DNA of 64,000 bases from Epiperipatus broadwayi (taxonomy: Eukaryota > Onychophora > Udeonychophora > Euonychophora > Peripatidae). Positions 24,561 through 36,300 of the stretch are shown here, piece by piece; positions within the stretch are counted from its first letter, which is position 1, and every line of letters starts with the position of its first letter. The notes under the pieces were generated by a model. That model made no database searches and was not told the origin of the DNA. It saw only the letters and a program-made list of their open reading frames with translations. A program made the translations under genes and the position numbers. Location: NCBI GenBank assembly GCA_028023455.1, contig JAQFVV010000184.1:1240001-1304000 (forward strand), in the 5' to 3' direction.

Positions 24561-25639
24561 TTTTAACTTTATGGAAATTGTAGTTCTATAAAATTGCTGG
24601 CCCAGGAACATTATATCAATGTGTTTTGCTTAGCATCAATGCCATCAAATGGCTGACATGATAGATCAGAACACTACTCAAATATTTTAAATAATTCCTG
24701 CACACATAAGTAAGTTTATCTAATAGGATTTACTTGAATAACATATTAATTCTTATGTACTCTTATCTATTAAAAGTGTTTACATATGTGTGAAATTCAC
24801 CAGGAAAATCTTCAGTTCAAACAGCAGTTTTCTATATTGTTAAATATTCCATCCAATGCATAATAAAACCACGCTCTTTTTCTTATTCTTTTGCTTTTTT
24901 AAAACTTGTTCTTTTTTTTAGCAGGAAATTATGTATTAACATAAAACAAATAGAAAACTTCAATTTATTGCCATAATATATATATATTGAAGCAGTCATA
25001 TATATATATATTGCTATTAAGTTGAAAATATTAAGACATTTTTTAAAAAAATTTAATGCATAAAAAATGTGATTTTATTATTAAAATGTAGATTTTATTA
25101 TAAAATGGTATGTATAAAAAAAAGATGGGTTTCAAATCAGCAAAAAAAGTTTAACTTTCTAATTAATTAATTAAAAATCCAATTGATATCAAAAGAATGT
25201 ATAAATTCAATTCGAATTTTATAATTATTTTGAGAAAAGGTGTCAAAACATCTAGAATCAGATAAAATCAAAGACATTTGAAATTTAATTAAGAAATGCA
25301 ATTATTAAAAATTCAAAATTAAATTGCATTAAGATTATAATCAATAAGATTCTTTTTAGATAATAAAGAAAAGAATTTGCCTTAAATTTTAATTAATTAA
25401 TTAATTTGGAGATCAAGATGGCTTTGTTTTGAGTTCTATATATATTGATAGCAGGGAAAATAATTTTAGTTATTGTAAAAACTTCTTGAGAGATATTGTA
25501 ATTTCTGCCAGACTTAATATAACATAATGAGAGTTATTGTAGAAACTTCTGGAAGAGTTATTATACACTTCTTGTTGAGTTTATTATTGAAAACTTCAGA
25601 AAAAGTACACCTTATTTTTATTGTAAAGTTTTTAAGTTG

Positions 25640-26900
25640 TTAAGTTACATCATGCTATGAGTGAGTAGACTGCTGCAATTTCTCTGTCCAGCTCTGGTGC
25701 AGCTGAGTATGGAGTTCCCTTGTATTATAGGATGCTGTGCCAATAAAGCCCTTGCCTATATTTAACAATCATGTTGCTAACATGCTGTGCCATTGCCATC
25801 AATACAAAGCCCCAATGTATAATATCACAGTGACCCAGCCAATTCTACTGTTTGCCAACATTCTTCAAAGGTCTGGTAAAATACTAATTTAATGTAATTA
25901 TAAATTTTAAATGATAAAAACCTCTCCAATATTCTCTTCCTTTGCTTTAAATAATTATATATTAATCATTCTGTGAAATATATTTATTATCCTATTATTT
26001 AGATATTTTATGCACTATTTAAATATTTTCTTAATGCGAACTTAATTAATTGTACATACTAAGAAAGATCGACTTTTGTAATATTCGATCTTTCTTAAAT
26101 TTTGCTAGATTTATTGTTTAAGAATCAGACAAAGGTAAATTTAGCAAAATATTTCAATGATTAAAATATTTGAAATTATCTAAAGAAAATTACAGGAATT
26201 AAATAAAAACAAGATATTTAAATCCCCCTTTCTCTGATTCCAGTTTGTTTTTTTATAATTTGCGATTTTAAACTTATCAGTTTAAAATCAATTCTTAGAA
26301 AATGTCATTTAGCCATCAATGCAATTCAATGGTTTATGTAAAACTTTCAAATTAAAAAAAATAACATCGGGTGATAATTAAGATGTTTAAAAACAATCTT
26401 TATTTTCTGTTTTGGGAAGGGACAATTATGTATGTATACTATATATATGTGATTGATAAACAACCTGCAGCTTTAAAATAAAATGTAATGTTCGAAGTTA
26501 AAAGTTTAAAACTTCGTTTCTATTTTCTTTGACAAAATATGTATACTGATACAATAGTTTAATTATTTAAAGTTTAACATAATTTACTATATTATTGTCG
26601 TAGGCTATCGTATCAATAATTTCTTATATATGTAAGACCTATGGGGAGGGTTACCAGGGAATAATTTCTTTATAAAATCTTTTATTATATATCATGACCA
26701 TGTAGGCCTTGATTTAGCCTATAGAATAGATGACAGAACATTATAAACTTATGACATGATCGTGTACATTTTTTATAGATTTAAATTTAAGTCCAAATAA
26801 TTATTATTTTATATAAATATGGCGTTACTGAGTTTGACTAATTTCATGATTATTTTATTGCGTTTCTTCAGCAAGCGTATTGCTAAATCATGCAAGACAT
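25640..26900 (+). repeat. Dispersed repeat, copy 1 (pair with 38.7-41.1 kb)
   Basis: Collinear with 38735-41127: shared blocks include 'gccatcaa..aagcccca', 'tattttctgttttgggaagg' (26401 and 40411), 'gtaagacctatgggg' (26633 and 40883), 'aaacttatgacatga' and 'tttcttcagca'. Copy 2 is longer because of an FB2 element and a SINE. Divergence looks high. The similarity stops just after 'ttcagca(a/g)gc(g/a)tat'. No coding domain recognised. Confidence 0.7.
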
Positions 26901-27146
26901 TAATTAGCTGACTTTGCTTTTATATCAAAATAATTACAGATAACATTAAAAACCAATCTGTACATCTTGTGAATTTTCAGTACAAATGATGAAAATAATT
27001 GAATAATTCTGTAAAACTGACTTTTAGTGGCCAAAACTATTTTGCTCTCTATTTTTAAAAAAATTGAACTATATTTTTTTTGTACTATGTAATAACTATA
27101 TATGTATTTTTTACATAAAGGTTAAAGGTTAAAAACTTACATTTTT

Positions 27147-27665
27147 ATGCAGTTTTGAGCTATGCACACGAGGAAATTCTCGAAAACGGTGGCATCTTTG
27201 TGCATACCCCTAAATGCAAATTCCTACAGGTATGATGAAAACAAAGCTCTTCTGGTACCAAATTGGTATTTTAGCTTATGCTTTGCTCTCATCCACATAT
27301 TTTCCACATTATTATTGAGGATAAGTTCATTGTTTGGGTCAACAAAGTTGTCTTGGTGGATGACGAGAGTGAAGATATATACCATTATCTAGACAACTTA
27401 TATTGCTATATGTGCACCAGCCATCAGTGATTATATGTGTACCAGGTAAAATGTGTTGCTGTATGAGCAGTTCCAGATTGGCAGCTGATTTATCTTCAAT
27501 TTTTGTTTAAAAAAAACACTTTCTTGACCCTCTCTCTATCCCACCAAACACCCAATGGTCTTCTCTCATTGCCCCTCTATGGTGTTTTCGGTGAAAGAAA
27601 TACGACTTATCGATCTTCACTATCTGTGATTCACCATTGTCATCAAATCCGCTGACAAGTGCTGA
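27147..27665 (-). pseudogene. ISXO2-like (IS1595/Merlin) transposase relic
   Basis: Read on the minus strand from about 27665 down. It shows 'GFDDNGESQIVKIDKS' (first catalytic Asp in KIDKS), 'HRKHHRG', 'HWVFGGIERG', 'HIITDGWCTYSNI' (second Asp), 'FVDPNNE', 'VENMWMRAKHKLK' (catalytic Glu), 'FGTRRALFSSYL' and a C-terminal 'MHKDATVFENFL'. This is the full D-D-E order of the ISXO2-like family. The frame is broken by a stop shortly after 'IERGSRK', a frameshift near the 'SNISCLDNG' region and a stop after 'SSYL'. The N-terminal zinc-binding part was not found. Inactive. Confidence 0.85.
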
Positions 27666-27990
27666 ATTACTCATTCATTAACATCAGTCTCATGAACAAT
27701 AAAGTGCATTGGAAAATTATTTTAAGTTTTGTCACATGTGAACATTAATATTTAATAGTTTCTGTTTCGAAAAACAAATATTTAATACTGTAGTTTATAA
27801 CCTAGTTCAAAATTGCATATAAAAATGTAATTTTTTTTTAAAATTAACTTTCATGTCAAAAATACATTTATAGTTAGATATACTTTATAGTTAGATATAC
27901 TTTACAATTACATAGTACAAATAAAATAGAATTCAGTTTTTAAAAAATAAATGCAAATTCCTGATTGTAGGATGAAAACAAAATATAAAA

Positions 27991-28054
27991 TGTGATATGA
28001 TGGACTATTTCCATCATTTATGAGTAAATGATGGAAATAGTCCAACATATCACA
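27991..28054. repeat. Near-perfect palindrome
   Basis: 'tgtgatatgatggactattt' with its inverted partner 'aaatagtccaacatatcaca' forms arms of about 29 bp around a short loop. Part of it ('gatggaaatagtccaatat'-like) recurs at 32236, next to a 'cctgaaggtttgt' that also lies near this element's end. Confidence 0.75.
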
Positions 28055-28435
28055 TCTTATAATATACCATCATTACAAACCTTCAGACAAAAACAAAATA
28101 TAGTTCAATTTTTTAAAAATAGAGGGCGAAAAGTTGTGGCCGCTAAAAGTCAGTTTTATCAATAATTCAAATACCACATGTAACTAAGTTGTGTTATAAT
28201 TCAGGAATCTTTAGTTCTTGCAACATTCACTCTATTACATTAAACCACACACAGCTAATAAAATGGTTTGTTGTAGGAGGTCATATAACATTTAAATACT
28301 AGAAGGAATAGAATTGAGCTTTAAGCTAGCAAAAAATATTTAGCCCAATTCCCATCCATCATTCTACCACTTCTTAAAAAAAGATTAAACTAAATAAATA
28401 ACTTACTATATTTCATTTTCAGTTCTTGTATAATT

Positions 28436-28534
28436 TTTTTTCCCTCATGTGACATAGCATCAGCCAGGAAGCGAACCCGCTAACCCGGGACAACTGCTTA
28501 GTAAAGCAGCCGTCGCTGACCTCTCGACCACCAA
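28436..28534 (-). mobile_element. tRNA-derived SINE with perfect target duplication
   Basis: Minus-strand order: box A-like TGGTCGAGAGG, an anticodon-arm-like hairpin region 'ggctgctttactaagcagtt', box B-like GGTTCGCTTCC, then 'tgctatgtcac' and an A-tract. The perfect 12-bp duplication TTCTTGTATAAT flanks it (28424-28435 and 28535-28546). The same family as 6.3 and 40.7 kb. Confidence 0.85.
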
Positions 28535-28549
28535 TTCTTGTATAATATT

Positions 28550-31500
28550 TGACAGAAATAAATAAACATACTACAGAATGAAATAAAATATTAACAGTGT
28601 CTAAAAGGTATAATATTTTCAGTTATTTCAAAAGTGAAATTAGGTCAAAAATACTGTATTTCAAGGAATAAAGTAAAACAGACAACAAATAAAATATAGT
28701 AAGACTATTTGAAATTGGAGGTACTGTGAAGTAAATTAAATCAAAGAATCACAGAAATGAATATATATAATATTAATAATTAAACTGAAAATATTTTAAA
28801 TAAATAATAAATTAATTTTGGTTCACTTTATATAGAATTAATTCTTTCTAGTATTATTAATTGTTGCTTAAAATAAATAGACTGATTTTTCAAATTAATA
28901 TATTTTAACTATAAACTAATTTCATTGGTTATACTAGAGCCTAAAAAACATCATAAAAGCTTCTTACATAAATATATATTCATGTGATATAATTTATTTT
29001 TAAATTGTGAATATCACAATTTTTTCTGCTGAATCTGAACATTCACTATATAAGATAAGAATAATTGTGAAATTACCAATTTATGTAGGATTTAAAATGA
29101 GACTAGAATTGTCTGCATCTTATATAGAATATTTAATAGTACATGATGAATTTGACACACTAAAAAACAATGGTCATTTGATAATATATTTATATTTATA
29201 AAAAAATAGTATATAAATCTATTTACATAAAAAGCTCTTGTGGTGTAGTTAACAAGTGTTTAGATTACTAGCATATCTGATAAAGCCAGATTGTGCTAAA
29301 ATATATGAAATGTGAAAGATCAATTTGTTTACTTTACATAAAGTAATTAATTAACAATAAATCTGCATTAGAGAATATTAAAATTATTTTTTTATTTATT
29401 GTAAATATATATTTATTATATAAGCCACACCTAGAAGTTGTAAAAAAATTTAAAAATTTTACAGTGAATTAATAGAAATAAATTCATTGTAAAAAAAAAA
29501 AAAAGCAAAAAAAAACATAAAATTACTCATATAGGCTTACCAATGATCATAAATTATGACAGTGAGCCAGTATATAATCTATAGTAAATGAATATATTTA
29601 TGCAAGATCTTAAAGTAAAATTTGTAGATGGTATACATATAAACCTAATATATGATAACAAAATACAAATACTTAGATGAATATATCACTATAGATGGTT
29701 CTAAACAATGAGAGAAACATATAAAAGCCTAACATCATATTAAAGGAAAGTTCCATTCTCTCAGAAATGTATTAAAGATCATATTTTATTTTAAATCTTG
29801 TAGCAATTTTATAATACATACCAGATGTACCTGGCCTAAATAGGCCATGTTTTTTTAATTTGTTGCTTTAAAATTTTTTTTTTAAGATTTAATGTAAATT
29901 AAACAAAAGATTTCATTTATATAAATAAATGTGAGAAATGTACATCAGCCTGAAAGTCATCATTTTGACTTCAATTATATGCTAACCAAAACTAAATGTA
30001 AATATAGTAATATAGCATCTATTTTTTTTCTTCACTAAATATCCCATTTCAAACATGAATTTATGCACTGTATTCACATTTTCTTCATAATTTAAATACT
30101 ATAACTCTATAGTTAAAAGCACATGTACTGATTTTTTTCTGAGCATTTTCCATTAATGATGGAATGACATTTTTCACATAAATATACTTTTTTCTTTAAT
30201 TGGTTGTAAATTTGACACATGACATTCTTAGGAACAAACATACATTAACCAATCAGACAACAGATAAAATAGAAATTTTATATATAAGATAGATTAATAG
30301 AAATATATTATTTTGTATTAAAATATACAAGACAATATTAGAAGACAGTTAAAAAAATATTTATAAAACAATTCTAAACAAAAAACCTAAAGTAGTAACA
30401 AAAGTAATAAGAAACTCATCGTGCAAGTGGAAGCAAAAGATAAGCTAATATAAATTTTATGCTCTGCATGGTAGAACACAGTGATATCATAAATAGATTT
30501 AATAACTAAAAGTTCCTAGATTAAACTTCAACTATTTCAGATTCACTTCCAGTAATTTTGATGATCCAAGAAGTAGATTTATATACAAAAAAATTAGAGG
30601 TCACAAACAGTTATGTGAATCAGACTTCAAATTTGCATTTAAGAAAAAATTTGATTTTATTTAATTTAATATTTAAGAAAATTCCATTAGAAAATATGTA
30701 CATAGTCCAAGCTATATCTTATTATTTAATAGTCAGAAAAATAGCATGTACAAGTTGTAATATATTCAACAGTTTTGATCTAAAGTAACGATTCTTCAAG
30801 TGCTTAACCCAGATGTTTTTCTGTTAACAATATACATAGACCTAATAATTAAACAAATTAAGACATCACCTGTACTTGAGACATTTGCATGATTAGAAAA
30901 ATATACATAGATGAACAACATTGGAAAACTCACTCAATCTAGCAAATATTATAGAAATACATAAATTTTAAAATATTGCTAGTTCACTTATCTAACCAAC
31001 CAAATCATATTTTGTCACTTAGCAATGCAGTATAAAATTCTAACCAGTAGTCAAGTCATTCTTATTACATTTCTAGAATATTAGGCACATCTCCAAGGTT
31101 AAAACAAGTTATCTGTTAAACAAAGTTGTAACTGAAAACTTAGCAAAAACATTTAATCTCTGATGTCTGAGTAAGTAAGACTAAAACTTTAATGTAATAA
31201 TCATAAAATTATAAATTACTAATACTTTATTGATCAATCTAATGGCAAATAAAATTAAAGCTGGCAAAAATTTTTATATTGGGATATTCATTAATTTAGT
31301 TACACCAATTATTATCATTTTTCTAAATTATAAAAATCTTTATTTAATTGAAGCTCTATATAATATACATACAAGTAAAAACTATTAGGTCAGTAATATA
31401 CAGTGGCAAATTACTAATATCTAATGCAACTATTAACACTGTCATCAAGAAGCATTTAGATGAGTTAAGTTAGTTGCTTCTTACAATAATCTATCTAAAC

Positions 31501-33120
31501 TCTTAAATCTGAATACATTCATAAAAATTGCATAGATTTTTAATTAAAAGATTTGAAATATTATAAAGTAGATTTGGTCTATATCCCATTTGTCAAAACT
31601 CTAAAATCATTACAAAATAAAAATGCACCCTAATACAATTTATTACACAGAACAATACCAATCAAATCTTTCCTAAATCAGCATTTTAACTTTATATATA
31701 TATTAAAAAATCTTATGATGTAGTTGTTAGTACATCTATCTTCCATGTCCACAGCTTGGGATTTGAATCCAGGCTTGAAAAAACTTGAAAATGTTTATTC
31801 TATACTGTTAAGTACAATGGTAAAGTAGATAACTCAAAAGCTAAAACATTTATAAACTGAAGCTCAATCTGTCAAAATTATGATGCTTAAACATCAACAT
31901 GACCTCATTTTTATAATATATTGGACTCCACTTGCTAGTAGCTTCTGAAAAATACAAGCATTTAAAGAATTGCATCAAAAAAAATTTGGAAAATCTATAA
32001 TTAACACCTAACTACAACTAAAAATTTAATCCTTGTAATTCTAATTCTCTAGTAGAATAATTTGATTTGCGTGAATTTTCATTTGATATAAGAAACACAA
32101 TACATTAAATACATTATATGTTGAATGACCGATGCAGTTTTCAGTGAGAGATTATCCACAATAATAATAATGCATATGTAGACAGAATTGACTGTAGAAA
32201 TAAATACGTTTTCCTGAAGGTTTGTGATGATGATGATGGAAATAGTCCAATATAAAAATACAAATAAATATGTGTTTAGAAAAACGAATTCCCATTAAAT
32301 CCGTTCTTGTAAATAATCTCTCATCGTATGCAGACAAAAATTGAAAAAGTTTTTTTTTTTGTTTTTTTTTTTTAAAAAAAACTTAAACATTTATATAAGC
32401 TACAATATAAAATATTTAAGTCTTTCACATCGTTGCATTATACACATAATATGCATCTCCTTTTAGCCATCTCGTTTTAAATTATTACTTTTTCTAATCT
32501 TTTGTTCGCTACTCAGTGGATATTCATGCTAACATTGTACACAAGACATGATTATTCGCCCAGTTATGGAATTAAACGTAAAAAGATTTAATAAATATTT
32601 ACAATAACTTTCCAAGTATGTTTTTAATTTATAAATAAAGAAAAAAGAAAAATATATATATATTTAATTGTATATAAACTATTTTACATCAATAAATACC
32701 AGATTTAAATTCGTCAGACAAATGTTAACTAAGTACAACAATTTAAAAGCAATTGATATAATTTATATGAATCGTAATATAAATTACTATAATTAAATTA
32801 AAGGTTTATTACTTTACTAAATCTTTAATAAATTCACAATACAAATATGTAGCGAGCAGGAAATTGCAGCTAATCGCATATACAATACCTATATTACTCT
32901 AATACCCGCAAGGTAAAAATCATTGATTGTTTAAAAGAATTACAAAAAGTTTAACGGTGTTTAGTAAGCAATTGACTTATTTTTAATGGAAGAATTAAAT
33001 AAATAATTCATTTTGCCAAAAGATGTCTCTGGCATTCTTTGACTTTCTTACAATAATTTCGTGTTTTTAAGAATCGTAATGAAACACCTTTAGTCTCAGA
33101 CGCGATGCATTTATTTTTTT
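28550..33120. other. AT-rich stretch, no host gene recognised
   Basis: Contains a small RT-like fragment (29652-29732, listed apart) and a poorly defined tRNA-like stretch at about 31722-31778 with a box B-like GGATTTGAATCC. Otherwise no coding or RNA signal was supported. Confidence 0.4.
29652..29732 (+). pseudogene. Short LINE reverse-transcriptase fragment
   Basis: The frame at 29652 reads 'ITKYKYLDEYITIDGSKQ', a stop, then 'EKHIKA'. The 'KYLG.YIT.DG' block is the segment after the catalytic region in RTE/Jockey-like RTs. Nothing further on either side could be aligned, so this is a very small relic or a chance match. Confidence 0.35.
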
Positions 33121-33132
33121 AATCAGACTTAC

Positions 33133-33172
33133 CTTTTTTTTTCCCTCCTCTGAACCGAAATGTTTTAGACAT
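33133..33172 (-). CDS. Possible first coding exon of an unidentified host gene
   Basis: On the minus strand an ATG at 33172 with A at -3 opens 13 codons, MSKTFRFRGGKKK, followed by one base and a strong splice donor G|GTAAGT (plus-strand ACTTAC at 33127-33132). The composition is less A/T-rich than around it. Upstream (higher coordinates) are an X-box-like motif and a reversed CCAAT box at promoter-like distances. No next exon was recognised further down the minus strand, and I do not recognise the protein. A chance ATG plus donor cannot be excluded. Confidence 0.35.
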
Positions 33173-33270
33173 TTTTGTTACATACTCCTCGTTCGAGTAT
33201 CCTTTTAAGCTCTTTCTTTTCTGCACACTGCAATTCAGAAATGCTCATACACTATTGAAAACAATCCCCT

Positions 33271-33311
33271 CCAATCAGAAATAATGAGAAGAATCTAGTA
33301 ACTATGGAAAC
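33271..33311 (-). promoter_or_regulatory. X-box-like (RFX) motif and CCAAT box upstream of the possible exon
   Basis: 33298-33311 read on the minus strand is GTTTCCATAGTTAC, one mismatch from the RFX X-box consensus GTHNYYATRRNAAC. CCAAT on the plus strand at 33271-33275 (ATTGG on the gene strand) lies between it and the ATG. They are about 126 and 100 bp upstream of the ATG at 33172. X-boxes at such distances are known from genes of cilia. A single motif of this length can arise by chance. Confidence 0.3.
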
Positions 33312-33319
33312 CATGCTTT

Positions 33320-36300
33320 CCTGTCACATGAAATATGGCAAAATAACACATGCTTAGTTTTTAAAACAGCTTATTCGTTCAATTTTCAAAAAAGAGATAA
33401 TACCTAAAGGGCTTTTTATTTATCTAGCAATTAATAGTTCACGCAAACTATTTAAAGAGCGATTAAGTTTTATATTGTTCTTCCTAGCTTTTCAAAATAT
33501 AAAATTGAAATAATAATACAAGAGTACATTTTAAAAAAATTTAGCAGATAAAATTAATATCTATGCAACTTTCTTATTTTATAATACGGTTAAAATTATT
33601 ATCGTTATTTTCAATGATTTTTCACTTCACTAGTCGAAAATCTTTCGGAGTTTAATCAATTTTTTCGGTTGTATACACTTCAGAAACTTTTATTTCATCC
33701 AAACAATTAGCACGAGTCTCTTTCTGTGTCTCATTTAATTTTCTGGAATGTTTAGTTTTCAATTATCTATCTGTTGTCATTTTTCTAGCAACATATTCAG
33801 CCCAATTCCATTTCGTACTTTTATTTTATTTAACGATGTCTATATCACTTGTTAATTTTCCCACTCATGTATTTCTTTTTTAATTTCTCCTAGTTAATCC
33901 TAGAAAACATTTATTCCATACTTCAGCTGTGTGGTCTTTTATTAATTGTCCAAATATTAGACCCATAAATAAACATAGTTAGAATGCTTTTATTAAAAAT
34001 CTTCTTTGTCAATTATATATTTCCTTTTAATATTAAATGATTTCAATAAAAAACAGACCAAACAAATTCAATTATATGGGGAATTTCATTCATTAGATTT
34101 CCATCTGTATCAAATTTGATCAAAATATTTACAGCGGTTACCTTATTCTAATTCATTATTATCCAATTTTATTTTCTCATTTTTTAAAAAACTATTGAAC
34201 ATTGTTTTATAACTTTTTTAATAATATTTTTTGTTCTAATTTCATTATTTTTATCTGATAGCTTTTGTAACAAATCCTATAGCTATGAAGCATTATCTGA
34301 AAAACAGCAATATTATTGCAAAATCTATGTGGATTTAATAATCTTTTTACTTTTACATCCTATGCTTCATATTTTATTCCATAAAATAATTTATATTAAA
34401 CTGCTATAAATTTTTATAGTATCACCTTGCAATCTTTTATCAATTGGATAAAACCTTAGATCCATATTTGATTTTTCAAGACTTAATTATAGCACAAATG
34501 CTTATAGGATCAATTTTTTTTTCTTGTCATCTATAAATCAAGCACAAGTTGCACTTTCTATAATTATGGAATGAGTTAGTGCATTGGTATAAAGATCTTA
34601 GGAATAAAATGTTTATGAATTAAAATTTTTTTTCACTTCTAATGGCTGAAATGTCACATGAATTCCTAAACAGTTAACTACTTGATTATTTTAAATTCTT
34701 TTTTACTTAGAGGTGAATTATTCTGCTATAATTACCTTTGAATCCAATAAAATTTATATGCATATATGAGTACAGATATAAATATTTTGGGGAAAAATAT
34801 CAAAGCTAAAAATACAACATAGATTTTAGCACTTGTGAGTGTTCAATTTGTCTAGTAGTGGACTTTGCATTTTCATCTCACTAATAGATACGTAATTCCT
34901 AGTTGAATTAATTTAAACATGTCACCTTGAAAGATATATTTTTTGTTAGTTCAACTCTGCTATGATTTCATTTAGATGCTTCCCTATGCATTTCTGTTTT
35001 TAATTTTTTTTTTTTTTTAATTATTATATGAACTACTTCTTTTATATAAATTTTTTTACCAAGCTTTTATAATTATAATAGTTTTTTACATCCAGTTTTG
35101 CCTGACTATCAGCCTTCTTCAGAGCTGTAATTTACTAAAATAATACATTAATTATACCCATTATATATATATATATATATAAGCACACTCATGTTTTATA
35201 TCAATGCTTTTTCACATATATACATACAGTTGGTCCGTGGAACTAGGATTTTTTTTGTTCCAAATCCAACACGCATTCAACATATGTAGCAGATAATAAT
35301 ATCTCACTAATTTTATTGATAAACATTAATTAGAATAGAATACATATATATTGCTATTGAACTGAAAGTCTACAGTACTTTTTAAATGCACTTATATATA
35401 ACATATGTATATATAAACAAAATTTTAAATAATAACTATTGATAATAAAAAATTGAGGAAGACACATTTTATGTATATTTTACTATGTGTTCACTTGTGC
35501 ATTCACTAAAGCAACTATCTGCCATATTTTTATTTTTAAAATAATGTAAACTAGGTGATTTTTTTTTTTAATAACCTTTTTCTCTTAATATAAAAAAAGC
35601 TGAATGTCTTTTTTTTTTAATCAGTATTATATTTAAGTATGTTAAAATTTTGTAAAACTAAGCATTACTCCTAGAAAATAATTTATTATGCAAATATTGC
35701 ACATCAAGTTTGAAAAGAATAGTAAAGAATAAAATGTGCTTTCAACATTCTCAGAGAAAAAAAAGGACTATCCCAATGTAAAATTTATAAATTTTAATGG
35801 GTTTTTTTATTTCATTTTTGCTAGTTTCCTTACATTTTTCTTTGATAATGTATAACTGAAGTCACATAATTAGATACAGTGTAGTAGAATATTATTTGTA
35901 ATGATATTTCATGACAATAAAACCAATTACCAAAGATTTTAATAGGTTTATAAGTGTTAGATGATAACAATCAATCCTTAAGTTATCAACAATCTCAACA
36001 TGTAGTCAAGGCAATCTCCTTTCATTACATATCAGATCTTCTATAAGACAGTTTAACAAACTTGTAAAGTATTCCTCCCCATATTAATCTATAAACTAGA
36101 TAAAAATGAAACATCTTATATGGATAACAAATTAATTATTATTATTTCTTGGTTGTTAAAATTAATAGAATTTATATCAATGTTTTTCTGAAATCACTGC
36201 TAAAATAATATTTCACTTTTATGAAATATCAATAATTATCTTGCCACCATATATAATTATGGGGACCAGGTGAAAATGATTCCTTTTCATATGGTTTATA

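Larger units (their letters stand above)
26999..28170 (-). mobile_element. Merlin-type DNA transposon with long terminal inverted repeats
   Basis: The terminal inverted repeats 26999-27081 and 28087-28170 (about 84 bp, near 90 percent) share 'aaaactgacttttag.ggcca.aac' and 'ctctatttttaaa'. Between them on the minus strand lies an ISXO2-like transposase relic. Total about 1.17 kb, a normal size for a single-gene Merlin element. The 27955-27985 region resembles the end of the coding region at 27217-27245 ('aaatgcaaattcct..gatgaaaacaaa'), and a 64-bp palindrome lies at 27991-28054. Target duplications of the expected 8-9 bp could not be identified. Confidence 0.75.

Noticed and set aside
27153-27229. 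Plus-strand exon-like frame reading 'SYAHEEILENGG..' between an acceptor and a GTATGA donor
   Set aside because: It is exactly antisense to the C-terminal part of the Merlin transposase relic (27147-27665, minus strand), whose family motifs are much stronger.
31722-31778. tRNA-like stretch with GGATTTGAATCC
   Set aside because: The box B-like sequence is good but no cloverleaf with paired acceptor and D arms could be drawn, so it is not called as a tRNA gene; it may be a decayed SINE.
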